A stretch of 6,178 nucleotides of DNA from Gammaproteobacteria bacterium RIFCSPHIGHO2_12_FULL_37_34 (GTDB lineage: Bacteria > Pseudomonadota > Gammaproteobacteria > DSM-16500). Numbering within the stretch: the stretch's first letter is position 1; every line of letters starts with the position of its first letter. The DNA is taken from NCBI GenBank assembly GCA_001801495.1, contig MGXW01000106.1, positions 1 to 6,178 of the forward strand, in the 5' to 3' direction. A program made the translations under genes and the position numbers. The notes under the pieces are model-generated. The model was not told where the DNA came from, did no database searches, and saw only the letters and a program-made list of their open reading frames with translations. Positions 1 to 5,672 of this stretch are shown here, in pieces.

Positions 1-2
1 CA

Positions 3-1112
3 AACACCTTGAATAGTTTATATCGTAACCAAAATAATATTAATCAAAATCCAATTGTCGTCTTGTTTTGTGGTCCAACCGGTGTTGGTAAAACTGAATT
101 GGCAAAAATTCTTTCTTCCTTTATCGAGCCAAACAAACCAAATAAAGAGCGCATTGCTATTTTTAATATGGAAAAATATTCGACAGAGCATTGCACTAGT
201 GGGTTATTTGGATCACCCCCAGGTTACATTGGTTCTGCGGATAAGCCATATTTTTCACAGGCAGTTGATTGTTATGCTAGCCCTGAAAGTAATGCTCATA
301 AAAAAATAATAAAAAATGTTATCTTGCTTTTTGATGAAATTGAAAAAGCGCATCATAATGTAAGACAAACATTGCTTACTCTATTTGATATCGGCACGAT
401 TGATGTGCTTTATACAAAAGATGAGCGTAAAAACATTCCAGTCAAGTATCATTTTTATAATTGTATATTTATAGCCACCTCTAATTTGTTTAGTAAAAAA
501 ATTATCGCCGATTTTCAAAATAACTTACCTTGCGAAGAAATTGCTAAGCATTTTAGTGAATTAGCCGTGCAGCAACATACAGATAATCCAAATCCATTTA
601 CTAGCGAATGGATGGGTCGTGCCATTGTCGTCCCTTTTAGCCCGATTAGTAAAGGCGAACACTTTCAAAAAGTGATTGATAACTATTTGCTTGAATCATT
701 GCATATGATTGAAACGAAATATCGAATGAAAGGAAGAATAGATGCGCAAGATAAACCACTTATTTTGCAGGTGCTTGAAAATGAACATTATAATGGCGGT
801 ATAAGTATCCGCACCTTTAAAAATAATCTTCGTCTAGCATTTGAAAAAATCCTTTCCCGGTTATCTTTTGATTCGGATGACGGGCTAGAAGAAACCAAGC
901 ATTTAGTCTTAAAAATAGATAAGGAATCAGGTAGAGTGGTGGTGCACATTATACTAAAAGCGCTAGGAGAAACCGAGGTTATAGATCGGGACGAGAAAGG
1001 CAACCTATTCTTTCTCACAAAAGCTCCTGGGCAAAGGCTATTTCAACCTAAACAGCCCACATCATCAAAAAATGAAGAGTACAATAAAAAGTCTTATGCT
1101 AATTCATGCTAG
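3..1112 (+). CDS. ClpA/ClpB-like AAA+ ATPase, 5'-truncated by window edge
   Basis: This is the C-terminal part of a Hsp100/Clp-type AAA+ ATPase, a family of ATP-driven unfoldases and disaggregases. The frame is open to the left edge; the first possible start is TTG at 9, but it lies only about 20 residues before the Walker A motif, so the true start is probably upstream. Counting from TTG-9, I see Walker A GPTGVGKT (22-29), the Clp pore-loop-like GSPPGYIG (68-75), Walker B ILLFDEIEKAH (105-115), sensor 1 ATSNL (Asn159), a candidate arginine finger in the WMGR motif (Arg204) and a sensor-2-like GGISIR (Arg268). The order and spacing match the second ATPase domain (D2) of ClpB/ClpA. All catalytic residues seem present, so it is probably active. 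The roughly 95-residue C-terminal tail is not diagnostic. Whether it is ClpB itself, a secretion-type ClpV or a stand-alone Clp-like ATPase cannot be told without the N-terminus. The sequence diverges well beyond typical housekeeping ClpB, so a specialised paralogue is more likely. Confidence 0.85.
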   Translation, partial: NTLNSLYRNQNNINQNPIVVLFCGPTGVGKTELAKILSSFIEPNKPNKERIAIFNMEKYSTEHCTSGLFGSPPGYIGSADKPYFSQAVDCYASPESNAHKKIIKNVILLFDEIEKAHHNVRQTLLTLFDIGTIDVLYTKDERKNIPVKYHFYNCIFIATSNLFSKKIIADFQNNLPCEEIAKHFSELAVQQHTDNPNPFTSEWMGRAIVVPFSPISKGEHFQKVIDNYLLESLHMIETKYRMKGRIDAQDKPLILQVLENEHYNGGISIRTFKNNLRLAFEKILSRLSFDSDDGLEETKHLVLKIDKESGRVVVHIILKALGETEVIDRDEKGNLFFLTKAPGQRLFQPKQPTSSKNEEYNKKSYANSC

Positions 1113-1122
1113 GTTCTATAAT
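1094..1122 (+). promoter_or_regulatory. Candidate promoter for nrdR-nusB-thiL
   Basis: A perfect TATAAT -10 hexamer lies at 1117-1122, just after the stop codon of the upstream ATPase gene and 66 bp before the nrdR start. The hexamer 17 bp upstream (TTATGC, 1094-1099) is a poor -35 match, so this is a weak or activator-dependent sigma-70 promoter if real. No typical NrdR box pair is visible nearby. Confidence 0.4.
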
Positions 1123-1162
1123 GATAATGACTATTCAAACCCTCTAAAATCCGCTAAACTCT

Positions 1163-1175
1163 GCTCATTGTGAGC
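1163..1175 (+). promoter_or_regulatory. Small hairpin before nrdR start
   Basis: GCTCA-TTG-TGAGC is a perfect 5-bp stem with a 3-nt loop that ends 13 nt before the nrdR ATG. It is followed by an A-rich tract (AAAAATAAAA), not a T-run, so it is not an intrinsic terminator for either strand. It could affect translation initiation of nrdR, which has no clear Shine-Dalgarno sequence. A 5-bp stem is weak evidence on its own. Confidence 0.2.
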
Positions 1176-1188
1176 AAAAATAAAACCT

Positions 1189-1689
1189 ATGTACTGCCCA
1201 TTTTGTCACACAGATGATACTAAAGTGATTGATTCGCGGCTTTTACGCGAAGGCAATCAAACTCGTCGTCGACGTGAATGCTCAAAATGTAAGGAAAGAT
1301 TTACTACTTATGAGTCCGCGGAGCTCACACTGCCTCGCGTTATCAAACGCGACGAACGGCGGGCTTTGTTTAGTGAAGAAAAATTGCGTGCTGGTATGAT
1401 ACGCGCATTAGAAAAACGCCCGGTTAGTGTTGAACAAGTTGAAACTGCGATCGGACGGATCATTCGCAAAGCAATGACAAGTGGAGAACGTGAAATTCCT
1501 TCCTCACAATTAGGAGAATGGGTGATGGAAGAATTACACCAATTAGATCAAGTTGCTTATGTGCGATTTGCATCTGTTTACCGGTGTTTTCAAGACATAG
1601 ATGAATTTAGAAGAGAAATTAGTAGGCTAACCCGACATGCCAAACGACGCAAAACAACCGCCATACATCCCCGAAAGCAAAACCATTAA
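1189..1689 (+). CDS. nrdR: Transcriptional repressor NrdR
   Basis: NrdR is a zinc-ribbon/ATP-cone repressor that senses ATP/dATP and represses ribonucleotide reductase operons by binding paired NrdR boxes. The protein begins MYCPFC and shows the four zinc ligands as Cys3/Cys6 and Cys31/Cys34, with the basic stretch TRRRRECSKC between the pairs. The ATP-cone follows at about residues 49-139, with recognisable PRVIKRD, RIIRKAM and YVRFASVYRCF segments. At 166 aa it is slightly longer than the roughly 150-aa E. coli protein because of a basic C-terminal tail. The ATG at 1189 gives the canonical N-terminus. Its 3' end overlaps the nusB start by 53 bp, suggesting one transcript with coupled translation. 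The riboflavin genes that separate nrdR from nusB in E. coli are absent here. Confidence 0.97.
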   Translation: MYCPFCHTDDTKVIDSRLLREGNQTRRRRECSKCKERFTTYESAELTLPRVIKRDERRALFSEEKLRAGMIRALEKRPVSVEQVETAIGRIIRKAMTSGEREIPSSQLGEWVMEELHQLDQVAYVRFASVYRCFQDIDEFRREISRLTRHAKRRKTTAIHPRKQNH

Positions 1690-2125
1690 TTTTGCTGCTC
1701 GGCATAATGCGCGTCGTTATGCAGTGCAAGCCATGTATCAGTGGCAATTAGCTACGACGCCACTTCATGAATTAGAAAATGAATTTTTGCGCCATCATAT
1801 TAATAAACAATTTGATTTAGCTTATTTCCAAGAAATAATACACGGCATTCCTCATTATCAACAAGAAATAGACCAAGCAATGCAACCTTTCTTAGAACGC
1901 AATCTACAAGAAATTGATCCGGTGGAACTTGCCGTATTGCGACTAGCCATTTATGAACTGATTAAACGCCCCGATATTCCTTACCGCGTCATTATCAACG
2001 AAGCATTGCAATTAACCAAAAAATTTGGTTCGATAGAAGGTTATAAATTCGTCAATGGAGTATTGGATAAAGTAGCAAAAATAAAGCGAGCGGAAGAAAT
2101 TTCAGCAAAGAATACTGGTAGATAA
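1637..2125 (+). CDS. nusB: Transcription antitermination factor NusB
   Basis: NusB pairs with NusE (ribosomal protein S10) and binds boxA RNA in rRNA antitermination complexes. The family signatures are clear: NARRYAVQAMYQWQL near the N-terminus (from about residue 23), then ELAVLRLAIYEL and the C-terminal YKFVNGVLDKVA. The 162-aa reading is about 20 residues longer than the E. coli protein, all at the N-terminus. The chosen ATG lies inside nrdR and has only a weak upstream purine stretch (AGTAGG). No in-frame ATG lies nearer the conserved domain, only an ATT at 1685, so 1637 is the best start but the N-terminus is uncertain. It is followed 32 bp later by thiL, the common gammaproteobacterial order. 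Confidence 0.95.
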   Translation: MPNDAKQPPYIPESKTINFAARHNARRYAVQAMYQWQLATTPLHELENEFLRHHINKQFDLAYFQEIIHGIPHYQQEIDQAMQPFLERNLQEIDPVELAVLRLAIYELIKRPDIPYRVIINEALQLTKKFGSIEGYKFVNGVLDKVAKIKRAEEISAKNTGR

Positions 2126-2157
2126 TTCGAGAGTGTTCCTATTTAGAAGTAAATAAC

Positions 2158-3117
2158 ATGCACGAATTCGATATCATTACAACATATTTCACCCACCAAT
2201 CACTCCATCGTGCAGATGTAATCTATGGCATTGGCGATGATGCTGCTCTTGTCACTGCTCCACTCCATCAAGAATTAGTTATTACAACTGATACCTTGGT
2301 ATCTGGTGTACATTTTCCACTCTCAACATCACCTTACGATATTGGCTATAAATCACTTGCTGTTAATTTAAGTGATTTAGCCGCAATGGGGGCAACACCA
2401 GCGTGGATCACCTTGGCATTAACAATAGAACAGGCTGATAAACAGTGGTTAGAAGCATTTAGCCGCGGTTTATTAACGCTTGCTAAGCGCTATCATATTC
2501 AATTGATTGGTGGTGATTTAACACATGGTCCCCTATCCATTACCATTGCAGCCTTTGGCTTTGCGCCTCCACAACAAACATTGCTGCGAAAAAATGCAAA
2601 ACCAGGCGATTTAATTTACGTGACAGGCACATTAGGCGATGCTGGTCTTGCGCTCGATCACCTTAAAAAAAATATTCAATTAAATAATCAAGATCAACCC
2701 TACCTGATGATGCGTTTCAATCAACCCGAACCTCGTGTTGAAACAGGTGAGTTACTAAGAAATATTGCACATGCTGCCATTGATATTTCTGATGGTTTAG
2801 CAGCTGATTTGGGCCATATCTTAGAACAAAGCAAGGTAGGTGCAACCGTTTATGTTGATCAGCTGCCTTTATCACCCGCTCTCACCCGTGCCTTACCTCA
2901 AGAAGAAGCAATAAAGTTTGCACTCACTAAAGGCGATGACTATGAATTATGTTTTACTGTTCCTATCGATAAACAAGCCACATTAGAAAAAAAATTAGCA
3001 TCACAAACTTGTCCCTATACATGCATAGGTAGTATAACGACACAACCAGGGTTACTATTATATTATCAAGATGGACGGCAATATCATGGCAAAACAGCAG
3101 GTTATCAACATTTTTAA
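2158..3117 (+). CDS. thiL: Thiamine-monophosphate kinase
   Basis: ThiL phosphorylates thiamine monophosphate with ATP to thiamine diphosphate, the last step of cofactor biosynthesis, in the cytoplasm. It belongs to the PurM/ThiL (AIRS-like) fold. Visible motifs include GIGDDAA (24-30, metal-binding aspartates), TTDTLVSGVHF (43-53), the NLSDLAAMGA stretch (70-79), GGDLT (118-122), TGTLGDAGLAL (156-166), DISDGLA (209-215) and GDDYELCF (259-266). The length of 319 aa is normal for the family, and no catalytic motif is broken. The last 98 bp form the left copy of a 112-bp repeat, and the final 32 bp overlap a truncated pgpA start at 3086. The insertion downstream has therefore left thiL complete. 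Confidence 0.97.
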   Translation: MHEFDIITTYFTHQSLHRADVIYGIGDDAALVTAPLHQELVITTDTLVSGVHFPLSTSPYDIGYKSLAVNLSDLAAMGATPAWITLALTIEQADKQWLEAFSRGLLTLAKRYHIQLIGGDLTHGPLSITIAAFGFAPPQQTLLRKNAKPGDLIYVTGTLGDAGLALDHLKKNIQLNNQDQPYLMMRFNQPEPRVETGELLRNIAHAAIDISDGLAADLGHILEQSKVGATVYVDQLPLSPALTRALPQEEAIKFALTKGDDYELCFTVPIDKQATLEKKLASQTCPYTCIGSITTQPGLLLYYQDGRQYHGKTAGYQHF

Positions 3118-3131
3118 AGCCTTACGATTGC
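3020..3131 (+). repeat. 112-bp perfect direct repeat, left copy
   Basis: This segment is identical, base for base, to 5673-5784 (offset 2653). The flanking bases differ: A versus T before, G versus A after. It contains the last 98 bp of thiL and the first 46 bp of pgpA, including the pgpA start codon and its weak ribosome-binding region. It starts CATGCATAGG and ends CTTACGATTGC. Together with the right copy it brackets the accessory cassette and looks like the duplicated insertion target or attachment region. Confidence 0.97.
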
Positions 3132-3184
3132 GCACGAAACTTCACATTTTACTCATGCTGTCAGTTCTTTTTAAATTATTGTGA
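3086..3184 (+). pseudogene. Truncated 5' fragment of pgpA
   Basis: The ATG at 3086 and the first 15 codons are identical to those of the intact pgpA at 5739 (MAKQQVINIFKALRL). After the repeat ends the frame runs into cassette DNA and stops at 3182-3184, giving a 32-residue peptide. It overlaps the thiL end by 32 bp and runs into the 3' end of the convergent leftward gene. It is best read as the stranded original pgpA start; the upstream thiL ribosomes could still translate it. Confidence 0.8.
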
Positions 3185-3610
3185 AACCAGATATGCTGAT
3201 GCTACTTTACGCATTATCTCATCATATAAATTACGTCTTACTGAAATATGTAACTCAAAAATTTTTCTAGATGTTTCAAAAGTCGGCTCAATATTCATAC
3301 CAGTAGCTACATCAAATAGCACTTCTTCCGGTATGCGAGTATGGATTGCTATTCCAGTAAGATTGTATTCGCGGGTTGATAAAATATCTTTAATCATTTC
3401 TTGCATAAATTTTATATTTGACATATTTTCATCCTGATTCAGATTAGATTTAATTAAGCGGTGGTATTCCTTATATTTAGATTTGAAAATCTCAGATAAT
3501 TCACAACAAACATGCATAAGAAGTTTTACTTCCAATAGAAACTTCTCAATTCGCGATAGCTTGCAGCTATGATGTTGTAACAAACAGTATACTAAGTCCG
3601 TCTTAGGCAT
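3176..3610 (-). CDS. Small helical protein with HTH-like segment, unknown function
   Basis: This is a 144-aa protein transcribed leftward, towards thiL. The ATG at 3610 is supported by a strong Shine-Dalgarno sequence (GGAGGA, 3624-3619) 8 nt upstream. The first 60 residues look helical and carry several cysteines (positions 9, 16, 35 and 36). Residues about 83-120 (from YNLTGIAIHTRIP through the FETSRKIFELH stretch) have the shape of a degenerate Cro/C1-type helix-turn-helix: a helix ending in an 'A..T.IP' turn, a recognition-like helix, then a conserved-looking 'SRKIFELH' helix. I have an impression of similar segments in hypothetical proteins of Legionellales, which I cannot check here. 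No signal peptide or membrane segment is seen. It is divergent from the DUF1543-LuxR operon and shares its control region, so a regulatory partnership is plausible. Function is otherwise unknown. Confidence 0.8.
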   Translation of the reverse strand: MPKTDLVYCLLQHHSCKLSRIEKFLLEVKLLMHVCCELSEIFKSKYKEYHRLIKSNLNQDENMSNIKFMQEMIKDILSTREYNLTGIAIHTRIPEEVLFDVATGMNIEPTFETSRKIFELHISVRRNLYDEIMRKVASAYLVSQ

Positions 3611-3618
3611 GGTGTTCT

Positions 3619-3624
3619 TCCTCC
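3619..3624 (-). promoter_or_regulatory. Strong ribosome-binding site of the leftward gene
   Basis: GGAGGA on the minus strand sits 8 nt before the ATG at 3610 and fixes that start. It is the best Shine-Dalgarno match in the cassette. Confidence 0.75.
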
Positions 3625-3642
3625 ATAAAGCAACTTAAAAAT

Positions 3643-3671
3643 ATTAAAGAAATGGTCATATAAAATTACAA
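3643..3671 (-). promoter_or_regulatory. Candidate promoter of the leftward HTH-like gene
   Basis: On the minus strand, TTGTAA (3671-3666, 4/6 to the -35 consensus) is followed after exactly 17 bp by TTTAAT (3648-3643, 5/6 to the -10 consensus). Transcription would start near 3636, about 26 nt before the ATG and upstream of the strong ribosome-binding site. The palindrome at 3681-3696 lies 9 bp upstream of the -35, a position compatible with activation. Confidence 0.45.
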
Positions 3672-3680
3672 AATGATATA

Positions 3681-3696
3681 TCCGTATTTTTACGGA
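3681..3696. promoter_or_regulatory. Palindromic candidate operator TCCGTA-N4-TACGGA
   Basis: The 16-bp sequence TCCGTATTTTTACGGA is a perfect 6-bp dyad with a TTTT centre in an otherwise AT-rich divergent intergenic region. Its centre is about 52 bp from the estimated leftward start and about 54 bp from the estimated rightward start, so it could serve both promoters. Dyads of this size are typical for dimeric HTH proteins, including LuxR-type ones; both HTH candidates encoded on either side are possible ligands. No T-run follows, so it is not a terminator. Confidence 0.5.
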
Positions 3697-3707
3697 GAAG
3701 AATAATC

Positions 3708-3736
3708 TTGCTTGCCACCACCAGGTATGCTATATC
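3708..3736 (+). promoter_or_regulatory. Candidate promoter of the DUF1543-LuxR operon
   Basis: TTGCTT (3708-3713) and TATATC (3731-3736) are separated by 17 bp, and a TG at 3728-3729 one base before the -10 gives an extended -10 (TGCTATATC). An overlapping alternative is TTGCCA (3712-3717) with TATCAT (3733-3738) at a short 15-bp spacing. Either would start transcription about 20-25 nt before the ATG at 3765. Both are imperfect, consistent with a regulated promoter. Confidence 0.4.
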
Positions 3737-3764
3737 ATTCGCTTATTAATAATGGAGTTCATCT

Positions 3765-4034
3765 ATGAAATTGTTCATTATTCACGTAGGTTATTATGAT
3801 GATGAGATAGGAATTTATGAATTACATACCAATTTCTTCATTGTAGCCGCCAACGTAAGCGATATTAAAAAGGTAATCAAAAAAAAGGACATTTTTATGA
3901 AAAAAAACATGCATATTGATGCTGTTCAAGAAATAGAAGTGGTTGATGGATATAAAATAACCTTGATTGAAGACCAGCCATATGCGACTAAATTAATTAG
4001 CTATGATTACACTCAAATGAAACAACTTGACTGA
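3765..4034 (+). CDS. DUF1543-like small protein
   Basis: This 89-aa protein begins MKLFIIHVGYYDDEIGIYELHTNFFIVA and contains HIDAV (residues 51-55) followed by VVDGYKI (59-65). This order (a short beta strand ending in G, an 'ELH..FF' strand, then 'HID....VDGY.I') resembles DUF1543, a small alpha/beta family of unknown function, as I remember it; I could not run a profile search. The start is supported by GGAG at 3754-3757 with 7-nt spacing. It is the first gene of a compact rightward operon, 9 bp before the LuxR-type gene and 2 bp before the next beyond that. No signal peptide or membrane segment is seen. Its role, perhaps as a small ligand- or protein-binding partner of the regulator, is inference only. 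Confidence 0.75.
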   Translation: MKLFIIHVGYYDDEIGIYELHTNFFIVAANVSDIKKVIKKKDIFMKKNMHIDAVQEIEVVDGYKITLIEDQPYATKLISYDYTQMKQLD

Positions 4035-4043
4035 TGTTACACT

Positions 4044-4775
4044 ATGAGTAAAGTACTTTTAAGTCTATCAAGGGATGTTACAGAACTATGCAACCCTTAT
4101 TTCAAGCAGCTAGGATTGGATCACTTTAATTATATTCATAGAGATCATAACGGCCATGTTGCATATTTATGCAGTAATCCAAATTGGCTTAATCATTATT
4201 TAAAAAAATCTTACCCAGAAATCGGTGCTTTTGAACAAAAAACTGAACTTTCCGAGTATAACTATATTTTATGGAATGGGTTAGATCAAAAGGATCCTAT
4301 TTTAATTGATTCAACAGAAATGCTTGGTGTAAAATTCGGTATAACAATTATAAAACATGAACAAGATGGTTTCGGATTTTATAATCTCGGAGCTAAATCG
4401 TCAGATTCTTCAATAATTAATAAGTATATAAACAACCTCAACCAATATGAAAATTTTATCTCTGAATTTCAAGAAAAAGCGGATGTAATACTTCATGCTG
4501 CTAAAAAATCAAAGTTATACATTGGCTCAGGGACGCTTACTAACAAACGCAAAAAATCAGGATATCAATTCGGAAATTTATATTTAACAGAAAGAGAATT
4601 ACAATGTGTCAACTATTTAATTTTAGGAAAAACCGCAGAAGAAATTGCTATTATTTTAAATATTTCAAAACGCACGGCGGAAACACATACTCTTAACATT
4701 AAAAGAAAAATGAATTGTTTTAATCAATTTAGATTGGGGTATCTTTTAGGCCAGATAGGCATCACTATAACTTAA
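4044..4775 (+). CDS. LuxR-family transcriptional regulator (solo)
   Basis: This is a 243-aa two-domain regulator. The C-terminal GerE/LuxR helix-turn-helix (about 177-236) is unmistakable: LTERELQCV (181-189), GKTAEEIA (195-202) and the recognition segment ISKRTAETH (207-215), with the usual conserved Glu, Gly and Thr residues. The N-terminal half resembles, weakly, the autoinducer-binding fold: Trp48, Tyr52 and Tyr57 in a W...Y....Y pattern and an aromatic at Trp77, but the usual Asp-Pro after that pattern is replaced by Gly61-Ala62. No AHL synthase is nearby, so it is a solo whose ligand, if any, is probably not a standard AHL. It has no phosphoacceptor receiver domain. No clear Shine-Dalgarno sequence precedes the ATG, and it starts 9 bp after the preceding stop, so translation is probably coupled. 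Likely targets are its own divergent control region and possibly others. Confidence 0.93.
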   Translation: MSKVLLSLSRDVTELCNPYFKQLGLDHFNYIHRDHNGHVAYLCSNPNWLNHYLKKSYPEIGAFEQKTELSEYNYILWNGLDQKDPILIDSTEMLGVKFGITIIKHEQDGFGFYNLGAKSSDSSIINKYINNLNQYENFISEFQEKADVILHAAKKSKLYIGSGTLTNKRKKSGYQFGNLYLTERELQCVNYLILGKTAEEIAIILNISKRTAETHTLNIKRKMNCFNQFRLGYLLGQIGITIT

Positions 4776-4777
4776 AT

Positions 4778-5665
4778 ATGTTATCCAAATCATTTGCCAA
4801 TGAAAAATTAATGCCATTTCCCAATGCTGCGTGGCGAAGCTTGTTAGAGAGTGTTTGCAGAAAGATTGACAAAGACGATTTAGGTTTGCAAATCATTTCC
4901 CCCTTCGGATTTGAATTATTAGAAGACAAAAATTTTTTGCATAAATCGATCAAGCGATTATACTGTTACATTGGAATTCCATGCACAAGTATACTTGGAT
5001 GTCATCTGCTAAAAATATCAAATGCATTCTCTAAAGAATTAATGTCCTCAATATCTGAAATAGGAATTAAGCAATCAGACATAGCAATTCTTGTTGTTCA
5101 AGACACCTTTACTTTACTCCATGCAAACAATTATCAATGCCACTATTCTGATAAGCTTATCGATATTCAAGCGAAAATAATCAACAATACTATTTTACAT
5201 GATTATGCTAATTATATCATATGCACTATTGATAGCATTTTTTCTAAAAAAGAAGAACCGAAGCATTTTTTTGAAAATAAACGACACCGATGCAGAACGT
5301 ATCAACTCTACATAATGCTAGAAAAAATATTTGGATATTTACTACCGCCCATGTCTTTTTTTGAAAAACAAAAATTTTGTGGTTTATTTAAACGAATTGA
5401 TAATTCTATTCAAATGTTTTACGCTCTGCCTGAATTATATATTAATGCATCTGAGGATGAAATATATGTTTTAAATACTCTTATTATTCCCAGAGTTGCT
5501 CTCATGCAACAAGCGATACAATTAGGCTCAGATGCGTTAATAAAATTGGAATGTGATGCCTATCATATTGCAGAAAAATTAGAGTTAGCAATAAATAAAA
5601 ATATATATGAAAATGCAGTAACTAAAATTACAACGACCTATTTGAATTATATTCAAACCAAATAG
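4778..5665 (+). CDS. Unknown 295-aa protein, LuxR-linked
   Basis: I do not recognise this protein. The ATG is 2 bp after the LuxR stop, with no Shine-Dalgarno sequence, implying translation by reinitiation. A second in-frame ATG at 4811 (MPFPNAAW) is a possible alternative start. The sequence is rich in Ile, Leu, Lys and Asn with scattered Cys and His, and a mostly alpha-helical pattern, without signal peptide, obvious membrane span, zinc motif or nucleotide-binding loop. Notable stretches are SDIAILVVQDTFTLLHANN near the middle, a basic KRHRCRTYQLY segment, and GYLLPPMSFFEK. The codon content is very AT-rich. Its operon position suggests it works with, or is controlled by, the LuxR-like regulator. 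It ends 7 bp before the right repeat. Its stop is TAG. Confidence 0.75.
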   Translation: MLSKSFANEKLMPFPNAAWRSLLESVCRKIDKDDLGLQIISPFGFELLEDKNFLHKSIKRLYCYIGIPCTSILGCHLLKISNAFSKELMSSISEIGIKQSDIAILVVQDTFTLLHANNYQCHYSDKLIDIQAKIINNTILHDYANYIICTIDSIFSKKEEPKHFFENKRHRCRTYQLYIMLEKIFGYLLPPMSFFEKQKFCGLFKRIDNSIQMFYALPELYINASEDEIYVLNTLIIPRVALMQQAIQLGSDALIKLECDAYHIAEKLELAINKNIYENAVTKITTTYLNYIQTK

Positions 5666-5672
5666 ATTAAAT

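Larger units (their letters stand above)
3020..5672. mobile_element. Putative inserted cassette between thiL and pgpA
   Basis: A 2,653-bp unit (one repeat copy plus 2,541 bp of unique DNA) interrupts the thiL-pgpA junction. Evidence for insertion is the perfect 112-bp direct repeat at both ends, the stranded pgpA start on the left and thiL tail on the right, and visibly lower GC inside (the line at 5581 has 14 G/C in 60; a line in nrdR at 1261 has 26 in 60). It carries a divergent pair of transcription units with two likely regulators and two other proteins. No integrase, transposase, terminal inverted repeats or tRNA was found, so it is non-autonomous, was moved by a factor encoded elsewhere, or entered by homologous recombination. 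The repeat is far longer than a transposon target duplication; restoring both interrupted genes resembles attachment-site integration. Confidence 0.6.

Noticed and set aside
55..309. 84-codon frame overlapping the ATPase in another frame
   Set aside because: It lies over the Walker A and pore-loop coding sequence of the real gene and encodes nothing recognisable.
788..1018. 76-codon reading frame on the minus strand inside the ATPase gene
   Set aside because: It is fully antisense to a well-supported Clp-like coding region, has no recognisable motif and no ribosome-binding site; a shadow frame.
1163..1175. GCTCA-TTG-TGAGC as an intrinsic terminator of the ATPase gene
   Set aside because: It is followed by A residues, not a T-run, on the plus strand, and the stem is only 5 bp; kept only as a weak regulatory hairpin.
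4765..4953. 62-codon minus-strand frame over the start of the 295-aa gene
   Set aside because: It is antisense to the tightly packed LuxR-orf junction, with no start signal or motif.
3132..5672. Insertion sequence or prophage
   Set aside because: There is no transposase, integrase, terminal inverted repeat or phage structural gene in the insert.
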